The position numbers and the translations under genes were made by a program. Shown piece after piece: positions 44,641 through 56,180 of a stretch of DNA of 64,000 bases; within the stretch, counting starts at the first letter, position 1; the number at the start of each line of letters is the position of its first letter. Source of the DNA: Ahaetulla prasina (Eukaryota; Chordata; Lepidosauria; Squamata; Colubridae). The notes beneath the pieces are model-generated. The model did not search any database. It was not told the origin of the DNA and was given only the letters and a program-made list of their open reading frames with translations. The stretch spans positions 102,450,554-102,514,553 of the forward strand of contig NC_080539.1 in the NCBI RefSeq assembly GCF_028640845.1, written 5' to 3'.

Positions 44641-45590
44641 AGCAGGCTAGACTCGGTGAGCTGGACACACATGGATGCACCGTCGCCTCTTTCCCAGCAT
44701 TAGGCTCTTCTCCAGTGAGTCCTTCCTTCTCATTAGGTGGCCAAAGTATTTGAGTTTCTTCTTCAGGATCTGGCCTTCTAAAGAGCAGTCAGGGTTCTTG
44801 ACTGCTCTTTAGTGTAGAAAAGAGCAACAAAGATGATTAGGGAACTGGAGGCTAAAACATATGAAGAACGGTTGCAGGAACTCGGTATGTCTAGTTTAAT
44901 AAAAAGAAGGACTAGGGGAGACATGATAGCAGTGTTCCAATATCTCAGGGGTTGCCACAAAGAAGAGGGAGTCAAACTATTCTCCAAAGCACCTGAAGGT
45001 AGAACAAGAAGCAATGGGTGAAACTAATCAAGGAGAGAAGCAACTTAAAACTAAGGAGAAATTTCCTGACAGTTAGAACAATCAATAAGTGGAACAACTT
45101 GCCTGCAGAAGTTGTGAATGCTCCAACACTGGAAATTTTTAAGAAAATGTTGGATAACCATTTGTCTGAAATTGTGTAGGGTTTCCTACCTGGGCAGGGG
45201 GTTGGACTAGAAGACCTCCAAGGTCCCTTCCAACTCTGTTGTTGTTATTGTTATTATTGATCTCCTCTAGGATTGACTGGTGTGATTGCCTTGCATTCCA
45301 AGGGACTCACAGGAGTCTCTGCTCTTTGAAATAAGATTTAGTGTTTGATGTGCCCTTAAATCCTTTTTGACTCGTATCAATAGATATTATTCCTAGATCT
45401 TCATCTTCTCCATGATAATCTATCACTAACCTATTCTTTCAAGTCTCTCAAAGTGCACCTATTGCTACAATAAATGAGTCCATCCACCTTGGTTGTCTTT
45501 TTCTTCTCTTTCCTTCCACCTTTCCCAGCATTAGAACCTTCCCCAGACAGATGGGTCTTCTTCTTAGATGTATTCATCATTTTCCTTTCC
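44641..45590 (-). mobile_element. BovB LINE 3' coding remnant, split by CR1
   Basis: On the minus strand the two pieces (45590-45258 and 44812-44641) give the BovB-like succession 'tcctgtgagtcccttggaat', 'gtcaatcctagaggagatca', 'caaatactttggccacctaa' and 'cctaatgctgggaaag'. These are the conserved RTE/BovB end. Frames are broken. It is the source family for the Sauria SINE tail. Confidence 0.75.
44813..45257 (+). mobile_element. CR1 LINE 3' end inside BovB
   Basis: This is a sense CR1 from 'gaaaagagcaacaaagatga' through 'cttaaaactaaggagaaatt' to 'ggactagaagacctccaagg' and a (GTT)n/(ATT)n tail. A 14-bp inverted repeat marks its 5' junction (44778-44791 and 44799-44812). Confidence 0.82.
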
Positions 45591-45594
45591 TGTT

Positions 45595-45720
45595 ATAATT
45601 AAATGTTTTTATTTTCATTGGTATAGTGGCCATCTCACCTAAGTGGCTTTGAACAGTTCACAACATTATAAAACAATAACAAGATAAAAGCAGGTTAAAA
45701 CTGTTATACGAACATTAATA
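45595..45720 (-). mobile_element. old L2-like 3' end fragment
   Basis: 'ctaagtggctttgaacagtt' and 'acaagataaaagcaggttaa' resemble an old L2/SINE 3' end. It lacks the clean hairpin. Confidence 0.45.
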
Positions 45721-45744
45721 AAGCCACATTAAAGCAAAATTTAC

Positions 45745-46058
45745 TCTCTGGAACGAGCTTCCCCCAGGTTTACGCCAAATACCTGACCTTCGGACTTTCC
45801 GCCGCGAACTGAAGACACACCTTTTTATCCGCGCGGGGCTGGCTTAAATTGAATTTTAAATGTTAAATTTTATTAATTTTAAAAGGGGTTTTTTAATGTA
45901 TGGTAAATTTTTAAATTTTCAGGCTAATTTAAATAAGTTTTTTAAATTTCGTTTTAATTGTATTTTGTATTGTTCGTTTTATTCTGCCTGTACACCACCC
46001 TGAGTCCTTCGGGAGAAGGGCGGTATAAAAATCAAATAAATAAATAAATAAATAAATT
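45745..46058 (+). mobile_element. 5'-truncated L2 (copy D)
   Basis: Sense L2 3' end: the coding tail 'tctggaacgagcttccccca', 'gaactgaagacacacctttt', the 3' UTR, the hairpin 'ccctgagtccttcgggagaa', and an (AAATA)n tail. Confidence 0.88.
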
Positions 46059-46759
46059 AACCACAATCAGTGAAGTCCATATTTTTAATTAAAGTTGGTT
46101 TATATATTTTACCAGGATGTCATATTGATTTAGCTTGTACTGTTGTGATTTGCTACAGTATTTGTGAGCAGTCCAGAATTAGAATAACAGAGTTAGAAGA
46201 GACCTTAGAGGACTTCTAGTCCAACCCCTTGATCCAGCAGGAAGCCCTATTTCAACCATTTCAAATGGTTGTCCAGTCTCTTCTTAAAAATCTCCAGTGT
46301 TGGAGCACCCTCAACTTTTGGAAACAAGTTGTTCCACTGATTAATTGGTCTAACTGTCAAGAAAATTTTCCTTAATTTTAAGTTGCTTCTCTCCTTGATT
46401 AGGTTCTATCCATTGCTTCTTATCCTGCCTTCAGGTGCTTTGGAAAATAAGCCCTCTTCTTTGTTACAGCCCCTTAGCTATTGTAACGTTGCTGTTATGT
46501 CATCCCTAGTTGCTCTTTTCATTAAACTAGACATATCCAATTCCTGCAACCATTCTTCATATGTTTTAGCCTCCAGTCCCCTAATCATCTTTGTTGCTCT
46601 TCTATACAGTCTTTCTAGAGTCTTTTTTATATCATGGTGACCAAAACTGGATGCAATATTCCAAAACTGGATGCATATCCAATATTCTTGGTCTTACCAA
46701 GGCATTATAAAGCAGTATTAACATTTCATGTGATTTTGATTCTATTCCTCTTTTATTTT

Positions 46760-48530
46760 TTTTATTATTTTATTTATTTTTATTTTATTAAATTTTTATA
46801 CCGCCCTTCTCTCGAAGGACTCAGGGCGGTGTACAGCCAAAGTAAAAACAAAGATATATACAGTTTAAAACAACAATTAAAAAGAGCAAATTTTAAAGGC
46901 CGATTATTAAAATTTAAATTAAATTAAAAAGTTAAAAAATATTAAAAACCCAATTAAAATACATCACTAATTATGCCAGTCCCGCTTTAATGAATAAATA
47001 TGTTTTGAGCTCACGACGGAAGGTCCGAAGATCGGGCACTTGACGCAGACCGGGGGGAAGTTCATCCCAGAGCGTCACTGCCCCCACAGAGAAGGCCCTA
47101 CTCCTGGGGGCCGCCAGCCGACACTGTTTGGCGGACGGCACCCTGAGGAGACCCTCTCTGTGCGAGCGTACGGGTCGGTGGGAGGCAAAAGATAACAGCA
47201 GGCGGTCTCGTAAGTACCCGGGTCCTAAGCCATGGAGCGCTTTAAAGATAGTTACCAAAATCTTGAAGCGCACCCGAAAGACCACAGGAAGCCAGTGCAA
47301 GCTACGGAGCAGCGATGTCACGTGGGAGCCACGAGCGGCTCCCGTTACTACTCACGCAGCCGCATTCTGGACTAACTGCAGCCTCCGGGTGCACCTCAAG
47401 GGCAGCCCCATGTAGAGAGCATTGCAATAATCCAGCCTAGACGTAACCAGAGCGTGAGTGACCGTGCATAAGGCATCCCGATCAAGGAAGGGACGCAACT
47501 GGCGAACCAGGCGAACCTGGTAAAAGGCCCTCCTGGCGACGGCCGCCAGGTGTTCATCAAAAGACAGCCGTCCGTCCAGGAGGACACCCAAGTTGCGAAC
47601 CGCCTCCTTTGGGGCCACTAACTCGCCCCCAACAGTCAGGTGCGGATGCAGCTGTCTGTACCGGGAAGCCGGCATCTCCAGCCACTCCCCCTTGGAGGAT
47701 TGAGCTTGAGTCTGTTTCTCCCCATCCAGACCCGTACAGCTTCCAGGCACCGGGACAGCACTTTGACCGCTTCGTTGGGGTGGTCCGGGGTGGAAAAGTA
47801 CAGCTGAGTATCATCAGCGTACAGATGATAACTCACCCCGAAACCACTGATGACCTCACCCAGCGGCTTCATATAGATGTTGAACAGGGTGGGCGAGAGA
47901 ATCGACCCCTGAGGCACCCCACAAGTGAGGCGCCTCGAGGACGACCTCTGCCCCCCTGTCAACACCGTCTGCGACCGGTCAGAGAGATAGGAGGAGAACC
48001 ACCGATAAACGGTGCCCCCCACTCCCAATCCCTCCAACCGGCGCAGCAGGATACCATGGTCGATGGTATCGAAAGCCGCTGAGAGATCTAATAGGACCAA
48101 GGCAGAGGAGCAACCTGTCCCTGGCCCTCCAGAGGTCATCCACCAACGCGACCAAAGCCGTCTCCGTGCTATAACCGGGTCGGAAGCCGGACTGGAACGG
48201 GTCCAGATAGACAGTTTCCTCCAGGTGCCGGGGGAGCTGCCATGTAACTACACTCTCAACAACCTTCGCCACAAAGCGAAGGTTGGAGACTGGACGATAA
48301 TTACTCAAAATAGCTGGGTCCAGGGAAGGCTTCTTGAGGAGAGGTCTCACCACCGCCTCCTTCAAGGCGGCGGGGAAAACCCCTTCCATCAAAGAAGCAT
48401 TTATAATCCCCTGGAGCCAGCCTCGTGTCACTTCCTGAGCAGCCAGCACTAACCAGGAAGGGCACGGGTCCAGTAAACATGTAGTTGCATGTAACCTCCC
48501 CAGCAACCTGTCCATGTCCTCGGGAGCCAC
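46760..48530 (-). mobile_element. 5'-truncated L2 (copy C) inside CR1
   Basis: This antisense element of 1.77 kb runs from the tail and hairpin (46799-46833, 'ccgcccttctctcgaaggac' type) to the linker before the RT (WDEF..APEDMDRLLGRL). Its 3' loop is the second lineage shared with copies D and E. No convincing TSD is visible. Confidence 0.88.
46971..48530 (-). pseudogene. L2 copy C reverse transcriptase, frameshifted
   Basis: Segments in different frames carry APEDMDRLLGRLHATTC (48530 on), LVLLDLSAAFDTIDH, VPQGSIL and LYADDTQLYFS (48139-47636 frame), RAFYQVRLVRQLRPF (47750-47352), and GAVTLWDELPPGLRQVP (47321-46971). The catalytic residues remain, but several frameshifts separate the domains. 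Confidence 0.82.
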
Positions 48531-48919
48531 AAAAACAGCCTAGGACTCTGTTGGCTTTTTTTGGCTGCTGCAGCATACTGCAGGCTCATAGTTAAATGAT
48601 TGTCCACTAAGACTCTAAAATCCCTCTCACAGTTACTACTATTGAGCCAGTTACCACCTATTCTATACCCATAATGGCTTTTCTTCCCTAAATATAGTTT
48701 ACTTTTTTCACCATTGAATTTCATTTTGTTAGATAGAGCCCAGTGTTTATGTCTGTCAAGTTCCTTCTGTATCTTGTATCTTCCAGAGTGTTGGCTATTC
48801 CCTCCAGCTTGGTGTTATCTGCAAATTTGATGAGTTCTCCTTCTATCCCCTTGTCTAAATAATTGAATATTGAAGAATATTTAGCTAAGACAGAGCGATG
48901 GGGTATCCCATTGCATCCT

Positions 48920-49114
48920 TCATGTAGATGCAGTTCTATAAAGGACTACATGTTGAACGCAGTTGCTCAGCCAGTTATGAATCCATCCCATGCTGTTTAT
49001 CCCACATTTTTCTAGTTTATTAAGTAGTAGGTTTTGGTCTACTTTATCAAATGCCTTACTGAAGTCCAAGTAAATCATATCCACAGCATTCCTCTGTTCC
49101 ACTAATTTTGCCAC
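48920..49114 (-). pseudogene. CR1 reverse transcriptase fragment
   Basis: The frame contains DMIYLDFSKAFDKVDQNLLL and GWIHNWLSNC, RT motif A and the following segment in CR1 style. It is a short remnant. Confidence 0.75.
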
Positions 49115-49730
49115 TTTGTCAAAGAATGCAATAAGATTTGTCTGGCATGATCTGTTTTTGACAAAGCCATGTTGGCTTCTGGTTGTGACTTTGTTTGCCT
49201 CTAGGTGTTTGCTTGATTATCTTTTCCAGACTCTTTCTAGGTATTTATGTCAGGCTGATAGATCTGTTGTTATCGGGATTCATTTTTTTCCTTTTTTTGA
49301 AAATGAGAACTACATTAATTGGAAGCACACTGTGCTAAATTGAATTAAATAATAAACATAAGTAAATAATATCTAAAGCTGTACACATTTCTTCCCTTTA
49401 AGGAGAGGCAGTCATAAGATCTCTAACATAGTAAAAAAAACATTTTTATTTCACTTTTTCCACATGCAATTAAATATTTTCAATAATGCATTCAATGATG
49501 GGATAAGACTTTTTTAAAACATGATAATGAAGTATATTGGGAAAAATCATTTATACTACTTCAGGAATCATATGATCCTTCAGGTGATTAAAAAACATGA
49601 GCTCTGCTGAATAATATTTTTAGTAACATTCTTATGAGACTGAAAACTTTTGCAAAATTAGGGGTCCCGGTGTACCTATCAGGGGAGAATTTTCCCACTA
49701 CCCTGTACAGAAAAAATAAATAGGAAGAAA

Positions 49731-49842
49731 ACCTACTTATTAACCATTATTAAAGAGTTAGATATCCCCTAGAATTATAAGAGTAAAATCTGCTTACTAA
49801 CCATTATTAAAGGGTTAGATATCCCCTAGAATTATAATTCAA
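49731..49842. repeat. tandem duplication, period 57 bp
   Basis: 'ccattattaaag' plus the following 'gttagatatcccctagaatt' occurs at 49744 and 49801, with a few differences. Confidence 0.9.
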
Positions 49843-51884
49843 AAGGATATTGATTCCCAATATCCAATGTTGAGGCAGGATGATTATGGTAATAAAAATT
49901 ATAAAAATAAACAAGTACTTTCAGCTGGTAGTTTATCTATCTGTCTGTCTGTCTCTCATGTCAAAGGGATAAGATAGTCCTTGAAATCAATTATACCTTA
50001 TCTTAACACATATTACAACAAACCTTTGAATGCCCAAAAGCTGGCATTTCCCCATTGATTCTAAGTATGCTGGCTAAAAGAAATGATTTCTGCCTCCAAG
50101 AAATGTTTGTGGAAACCAGTGGTTCACCCCCAGAAGACTACATGGGAAGCGTAAAATTGTTACACTAGTGTTTTGCATTAGTTGCTGAGAGAAGATTATT
50201 TTTATAAATAAGTTAGTAGACTTTGTTGGCAATCATCTTCATACTTCTAGTATAGATTAAAAAAAATAACAAGCTCCACAAGGCCTAGGATGGTAAGAGG
50301 AAGGCAAGATTTATGTAGAGTCTATTTTTGCACAATACTAATTTGGTCTCCCTTAAGCCTCAAAATGTCTCCTAGACTTGGAAACTAAGCAGGGTCTGTC
50401 ATCGTTAGTAACGAGACAGAAAACTATCATGGAATACAAGGATGCTGACTAGACTGGGAATCTGAAGAACATTCTGGAAAAAGACAAGTCATTTCCGTGA
50501 CCAAAAAAATGGCATGGATAAATCCATTAAGTTATGAGAAATTAAGTTCAACTCAATCCTCTTAAACTCACCATCATGGATACAAGCCATTGTGGGAAGA
50601 AAAATCTAGTCTGGTTCCAAGCCGGGAGAAATAAAAAAAATAATAGAGGCTGATTACAAGGAAAGAAGGCCTCTGTTTATTTGGTTTCAAGAAACTTCAG
50701 TGATAGCAGCATGTTTGACATAATGGCTGACAAAATGGCTGAATGAGTAGATGGATTTTTATAGGGTTCTGGGGTTTGGTGATTGAGATGTTCCAGGGGC
50801 TTGGGCAATTTAGTGTGTCTTTTACTATTTCAATGGTAATGAGTTAATCCTATTATGTCCTAAAGGTCATGTCCTGTCCTAGAATCTGGGTGGGGGAATG
50901 TAGATTTTAATCCCATCAGCTCCAACCTTCTGTGCATTTTGTTTATGAATAGATTGGCCCAGTCTGCCTGAGAGAATACAAAATCTCCATTCCAAAAGAC
51001 CAGTCTCTTCTGCTTGAGGCTGTTTTACTATGGCAGGAAGACTGGGGCTCCTTTCTGCCTTTAAGAACATATTTCTCCATTTGTCCTTTGGAGGAATATT
51101 CTATCCTGCCTCTTTTAATATTAAGAATAAAGAATATTTTAATCTGGGGAGGAGGGCTTCCTACACCAACAAATTGATTATCTTATATGGATAAATTTAG
51201 CCTTCGGTCATTTGGTGACTTGTTTACATTTTATGGTAAGCCCATGATTTGCTTAACAGTGGTTTGTTTGAATAACCGAGTTCATACTGAGCAGAAAATG
51301 AAATATATCTCAGTTTAACATCCTCAGCAAATCCAGCCACTGCCAGCCAAGTGGTCTTGCTGTTCAGCTTACATCCTCAAGATTGGTACCTACACCTGCT
51401 GAATTCCTATCCTGCCAGGCAGCCATAACATGTTGCCATAATATCAGGCAACAGTCCAAATGTTTCCGGTGCCTATTGAGCTAAGAATAATTGAAACATT
51501 ACTAGACTGAAGATCTGTGACATACGCACAAAGCTTATAAACCCATCTTCCCTCCTCAGAGGTGAAGAGAGGTTCCTCTTCCTCTTTCAATATTCTGCTA
51601 GATGCTCTTTGCTGCAGTTCAAAACATATTCAAAGGAGCCAGCACTTTCCAGAATGCAACTCTCTCTTAAGAGAGAAAACGTTTACGCGTTTTCCTCTGC
51701 TGTCCCCTCTGCAAATCCTTGATGTAGTTTTAGTGACTGGGTTGGAAAGCTGCTGGTTTGCACCAAGATAGAACCGGCTCACCAAGCGCCACTTCGCTTT
51801 ACTTCAAAACAGGCCCTTCTGGCAGCATTTTTTTTTTTTTTGCCACTTTAGCCTTAGATGTGCCTTATGTGCCCTTTACGCTTT
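49843..51884. other. mostly unassigned 2 kb
   Basis: A short (CTGT)n run occurs near 49940. The string 'gatttgcttaacagtggttt' near 51250 may be a MITE scrap. I see no gene. Confidence 0.45.
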
Positions 51885-52435
51885 TGTTGTGACCCAGACC
51901 CAAGTAGGTAGTAATAAACTTAGTCCATGGAAAAACAAACTTTATTCGAACAGCTGGGAATTACTTTATTCCCAGCGTCATTCAACTCAAAGTAAAACAA
52001 ATGCCTCCCAGCACAAATTCCTCAGTTATCTAACAAACCTTAGTCAAATTAGGCAAACTGCCAAAGGCCCTTCCTGGCAAACGCCCAGAAGCCACAAAAA
52101 TAAAGACGTACACGGAGCAGAAGATGCAGGTACAACTTTGTTTTCCAGCAAAGCTGAAACACTGGTGCTGATCTGTTTTAAGCCTTATGGGAGGAGCCAA
52201 TCATCTCTTGGCCCTACTCCCAAGTTGTCCTCTCTGCTTGAGCTGCTCTTGCCTTCTGGCAGCTCTTCTCATGCGTGCATTAGGAACAGGCTCCTCCTGT
52301 TCCTCTGCCTCACTACTGTCAGGCTCTGGAGGCTTTGGAGTCCGCACCTCACTTCCTGATGGCCCTGGCCTCACTACAGCCTCATCGCTGTCTGACTCCG
52401 TTGCCAGCTCCGTAGACTGCTGATGGACCACAACA
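51885..52435 (-). mobile_element. solo LTR (LTR2), antisense
   Basis: This 551-bp LTR reads on the minus strand from TGTTGTGGTCC to GGGTCACAACA. A perfect 5-bp TSD gcttt lies at 51880-51884 and 52436-52440. A polyadenylation signal AATAAA is at 51946-51941 (minus). It shares the TGTTGTG termini with LTR1 and LTR3 but is diverged from them. Confidence 0.82.
52201..52431 (-). pseudogene. acidic/Arg-rich U3 reading frame of LTR2
   Basis: This open frame starts at the LTR edge. An acidic serine-rich part (ATESDSDEAV, PDSSEAEEQEEP) leads to a basic block NARMRRAARRQEQLKQRG, then a stop. The layout parallels the U3 frames of LTR1 and LTR3. The function is unknown. Confidence 0.4.
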
Positions 52436-52591
52436 GCTTTCCTGCTTGTCTCTGGCCATCACCACAGCTGCTCATCATGGCTGTTCTGCCCTCATGACCA
52501 GCAGCAGGTCATTGGGAAGGAAGGCAAAAAGTGCAGAGGACTGCGCAGGTTGTGTAGCAATCCACAAACTCTTTCATTCTTCCTTGCATCG

Positions 52592-52680
52592 AGGAAGGAA
52601 GGAAGGAAGGAAGGAAGGAAGGAAGGAAGGAAGGAAGGAAGGAAGGAAGGAAGGAAGGAAGGAAGGAAGGAAGGAAGGAA
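52592..52680. repeat. (GGAA)n microsatellite
   Basis: About 89 bp of uninterrupted GGAA. Confidence 0.98.
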
Positions 52681-52742
52681 ATCTTGCCTTCAGGTTTTAT
52701 ACTTTTATTTTTAAAAGGAAGTTTATTTTTATTTTTTATTGA
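52679..52742. repeat. 63-bp flank shared with 40.1 kb
   Basis: 'ccttcaggttttatactttt' and the following A/T-rich sequence repeat the segment after the 40-kb microsatellite. Confidence 0.7.
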
Positions 52743-53145
52743 CCCAAGGGGGAGAGGATTATGAGGGAAAAAACTAGAAGCAGGTCACAAATGGGTTGCC
52801 AGATCGGGGTAACCACGAAATGGTGGCAAGGATTTTTTTATATCTCTGCAGTCCAGATATGGCAATATTAATTTTAGGTTACTTCCATGTGGCTCTTTAG
52901 CGCCAGCTTCTCTCAGCCTGGCGTCATGCCTGCCTGCTGTCTACATAGTCATCCTCCTTGGGTTGCCAACCTAGTGGATTTCCTTCCACCTCAGTGGGTG
53001 TGCAGCACTGTCACTATTTAGCTTGAGATCCTGAGGTACTGTGGGGGGGGGAGGGATGAGCCCTTTTACTACTCAACCTCCATCTCTAAGGCTTCCTTTC
53101 TCGACCCTTTTCCCAGCATTTACTATAGTGCAATTCCTAAATTCG
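52743..53145. other. unassigned sequence
   Basis: I see no supported feature here. Confidence 0.45.
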
Positions 53146-53146
53146 G

Positions 53147-53260
53147 AGAGACAGTTTGGTTCATTGGTGAAGGCGCCGGGCTAGAAACCAGAAAACCGTG
53201 AGTTCTAGTCCCACTTGAGGAATGGTATAGCAGTTCAATACTAAACAGATCACTTAAAGT
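53147..53260 (+). mobile_element. tRNA-type SINE fragment
   Basis: 'gacagtttggttcattggtg' and 'gtgagttctagtcccacttg' resemble the A- and B-box regions of a squamate SINE. It is truncated. Confidence 0.55.
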
Positions 53261-53866
53261 TGATACAAAGATTAAATGAGTAAAAATATGTGAATTAAAG
53301 AATATATATATGAACATTGTATCTACATTAAATAATCTTCCTAACAGTTCATATTAAGAGACCTTGCAATGGGAATATGTTTCTCACATCAAATCAACAG
53401 TAAATGAGGACAAAAGAAAACACTGCATAATATCCAAGTATACTATGTCATAAAAAGAGTTCAAAACCATATTTTTTTTCTCCAGTTGAAACATGCCCCA
53501 CTCACTGGTATCTCCCTTACATAGTCAGAAAATAATTGTAAGGAATTTCAAAAAAGTTCTCATCATTTTCTGCATCTAATATTTACTTTGGCTGTGATGC
53601 AAGAGCTACCATGACACAATCTCAAAACAATTTCATGGTCAAGCTAGTTCAATCAAAAATTAAAGAAATTACAGAATACCTTCCAATAAGACAAACAAGT
53701 AAAGAGAAGTAATATCAGTGAGTTTACAATTGAGAAAAAGATAATGAAGTTAATTCCAAACTTAAATGAAGTTCAATGGAATTTCCATTCCTCTTAGTTA
53801 GACCTTTATTTATTAATTAAACAAATTTCTATAGCTACCTAACTCACACACAGTGAATCCTATCGG
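53261..53866. other. unassigned sequence
   Basis: I see no supported feature here. Confidence 0.45.
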
Positions 53867-53974
53867 CAGGGGTGAAATCCAAAATTTTTCCCTACCAATT
53901 CTACCAATTCTGTGGGCAGAATTGTGGCTTGGTGGGCATGGCAGGGAAAGGATATTGTAAAATCTCCATTCCCT

Positions 53975-56016
53975 AGGACCTACCTAGTGGCAATGGGGGA
54001 GGCGAGGCGTTCTTACGCCTCCACCCGCAGATAACCGCCCGGCCGCCCTGTTTCGGGTGACCCGCTCCCTCCTTCACCAGGAGGTGCGGGATGACCCTCT
54101 GCAGGGACGAGCCGAGGAGTTTAGTGGTTATCTATACGATAAAATCGCTCAGCTCCGGGACGGCCTGGACCGAAATTGGGATGATCCAAGCGAGGGAGAG
54201 GAGGCACGTCTTGTTGAGTCTGTTTGGGATGAGTTTGACCCTGTGGCTCCCGAGGACGTGGACAGGTTGTTGGGGAGGCTTCACGCCACGACATGTTTAC
54301 TGGACCCGTGCCCTTCCTGGCTGGTACTGGCTACTCAGGAGGTGACACGAGGCTGGCTCCAGAGGATTATCAATGCTTCTTTGTTGGAAGGGGTTTTCCC
54401 TGCCGCCTTGAAAGAGGTGGTGGTGAGGCCCCTCCTTAAGAAGCCCTCCCTGGACCCAGCTATTTTGGGTAATTATCATCCAGTCTCCAACCTTCGCTTT
54501 GTCGCGAAGGTTGTAGAGAGTGCTGTGGCGCGACAGCTACCCCAATACCTGGATGAAGATGTCTATCTAGACCCGTTCCAGTCCGGCTTCCGACCCGGAT
54601 ACAGCACGGAGACAGCTTTGGTCGCATTGGTGGATGATCTCTGGAGGGCCAGGGACAGGGGTTATTCCTCTGCCCTGGTCCTATTAGACCTCTCAGCGGC
54701 TTTTGATACCATCGACCATGGTATCTTGCTGCGCCGGTTGGAGGGATTGGGAGTGGCAGGCACCGTGTATCGGTGGTTCTCCTCCTATCTCTCCAACCGG
54801 TCGCAGACGGTGTTGACAGGGGGGCAGAGGTCGACCGCGAGGTGCCTCACTTGTGGGGTCCCGCAGGGGTCGATTCTCTCGCCCCTTCTGTTCAACATCT
54901 ATATGAAGCCGTTGGGTGAGATCATCAGTGGCTTCGGGGTGAGATACCAGCAGTACGCTGATGACACCCAGCTGTACTTTTCCACCCCGGGCCACCCCAA
55001 TGAAGTTGTTGAAGTGCTGTCCCGATGTTTGGAAGCCGTACGGGTCTGGATGGGGAGAAACAGGCTCAAGCTTAATCCCTCCAAGACGGAGTGGCTGTGG
55101 ATGCCGGCATCCCGATTCAGCCAGCTGCAGCCGCAGCTGATTGTTGGAGGCGAGTTACTGGCCCCAAAGGATAGGGTGCGCAACTTAGGTGTCCTCCTGA
55201 ATGATCGGCTGTCGCTTGAAGATCATCTGACGGCCGTCTCCAGGAGGGCCTTCCACCAGGTTCGCCTGGTTCGGCAGTTGCGCCCCTTCCTTGATCGGGA
55301 TGCCTTGTGCACAGTCACTCACGCCTGCTACCTCTCGCTTGGATTATTGTAATGCTCTCTACATGGGGCTCCCCTTGAAGTGCACTCGGAGGCTTCAGTT
55401 AGTCCAGAATGCAGCTGCGCGGGTGATAGAGGGAGCTACGCGTAGCTCCCACGTAACACCGCTCCTGCGCAGACTGCACTGGCTGCCTGTGGCCTTTCGA
55501 GTGCACTTTAAGGTGTTGGTTACGACCTTTAAAGCGCTCCATGGCTTAGGGCCTGGGTACTTACGGGACCGCCTGCTGTTACCACACGCCTCCCACCGTC
55601 CCGTACGCTCTCACAGAGAGGGACTTCTCAGGGTGCCGTCCGCCAAACTATGTCGGCTGGCGGCCCCCAGGGGAAGGGCCTTCTCTGTGGGGGCTCCCAC
55701 ACTCTGGAACGAACTTCCCCCGAGCTTACGCCAAATACCTGACCTTCAGACATTTCGTCGCGAACTGAAGACACACCTTTTTATTTGCGCAGGGCTGGCT
55801 TGAATTGAATTTTAATTTTAAATTTTGTAAATTTTGATTAATTTTAAATGGGGTTTTTAGTTCAGGGTATATTTTAATTTTTTTCAGGGTAATTTTAAAA
55901 TAAGTTTTTTAAATTGCATTTTAACTTGTACATTGTATGTTTTATCTTGCCTGTACACCGCCCTGAGTCCTTCGGGAGAAGGGCGGTATAAAAATCAAAT
56001 AAATAAATAAATAAAT
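53975..56016 (+). mobile_element. 5'-truncated L2 (copy E) with 15/16-bp TSD
   Basis: This sense-strand element of about 2.04 kb runs from the pre-RT linker to the hairpin 'ccctgagtccttcgggagaa' and an (AAAT)n tail. The flanks 'aaaatctccattccct' (53959-53974) and 'aaaatctccattctct' (56017-56032) match at 15 of 16 positions. It is the best-preserved RT region in the window. Confidence 0.9.
54057..55803 (+). pseudogene. L2 copy E reverse transcriptase, one visible frameshift
   Basis: A 431-codon frame (54057-55352) carries the pre-RT linker GRAEEFSGYLYDKI, GFRPGYSTETALV (near residue 178), motif A VLLDLSAAFDTIDH with Asp211, VPQGSILSPLLFN (268-280), and the catalytic YADD at 300-303. NPSKTEWLWMPAS (341-352) follows. 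A frameshift near 55325 moves the C-terminus to the 55291-55803 frame: SRLDYCNALYMGLP, RRLHWLPVAF, GAPTLWNELPPSLRQ. The endonuclease is lost by 5' truncation, so it could not retrotranspose in cis. Confidence 0.88.
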
Positions 56017-56180
56017 AAAATCTCCATTCTCTCCCCTCCTGAGGGAAGGATATTGCAAAATCTCCATTCCCACCCCACTCTGGGGCCAGCCAGAGGTGGT
56101 ATTTGCTGGTTCTCTGAAATACTCAAAATTTCCACTACTTGTTCACCAGAACCTGTTAGAACCTGCTGGATTTCACCCTT

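Larger units (their letters stand above)
46180..49345 (-). mobile_element. CR1 LINE interrupted by L2
   Basis: This is an antisense CR1. The 3' part is at 46180-46748 ('cttagaggacttctagtcca', 'gttgttccactgattaattg') and the upstream part at about 48531-49345 ('ggctcatagttaaatgattg', 'gcaaatttgatgagttctcc', 'cttactgaagtccaagtaaa'). The gap is filled by L2 copy C. The CR1 RT remnant is in the distal part. Confidence 0.85.
53867..56180 (+). mobile_element. hAT MITE interrupted by L2 copy E
   Basis: The left piece 53867-53974 starts CAGGGGTGAAATCCAA. The right piece 56033 to about 56180 has the family's 'ccagccagaggtggtatttg' and ends near GGATTTCACCCTT. The outer TSD is not clear. Confidence 0.78.

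Noticed and set aside
48012..48452. 146-codon plus-strand frame
   Set aside because: It is antisense to the L2 copy C reverse transcriptase, which explains the open frame.
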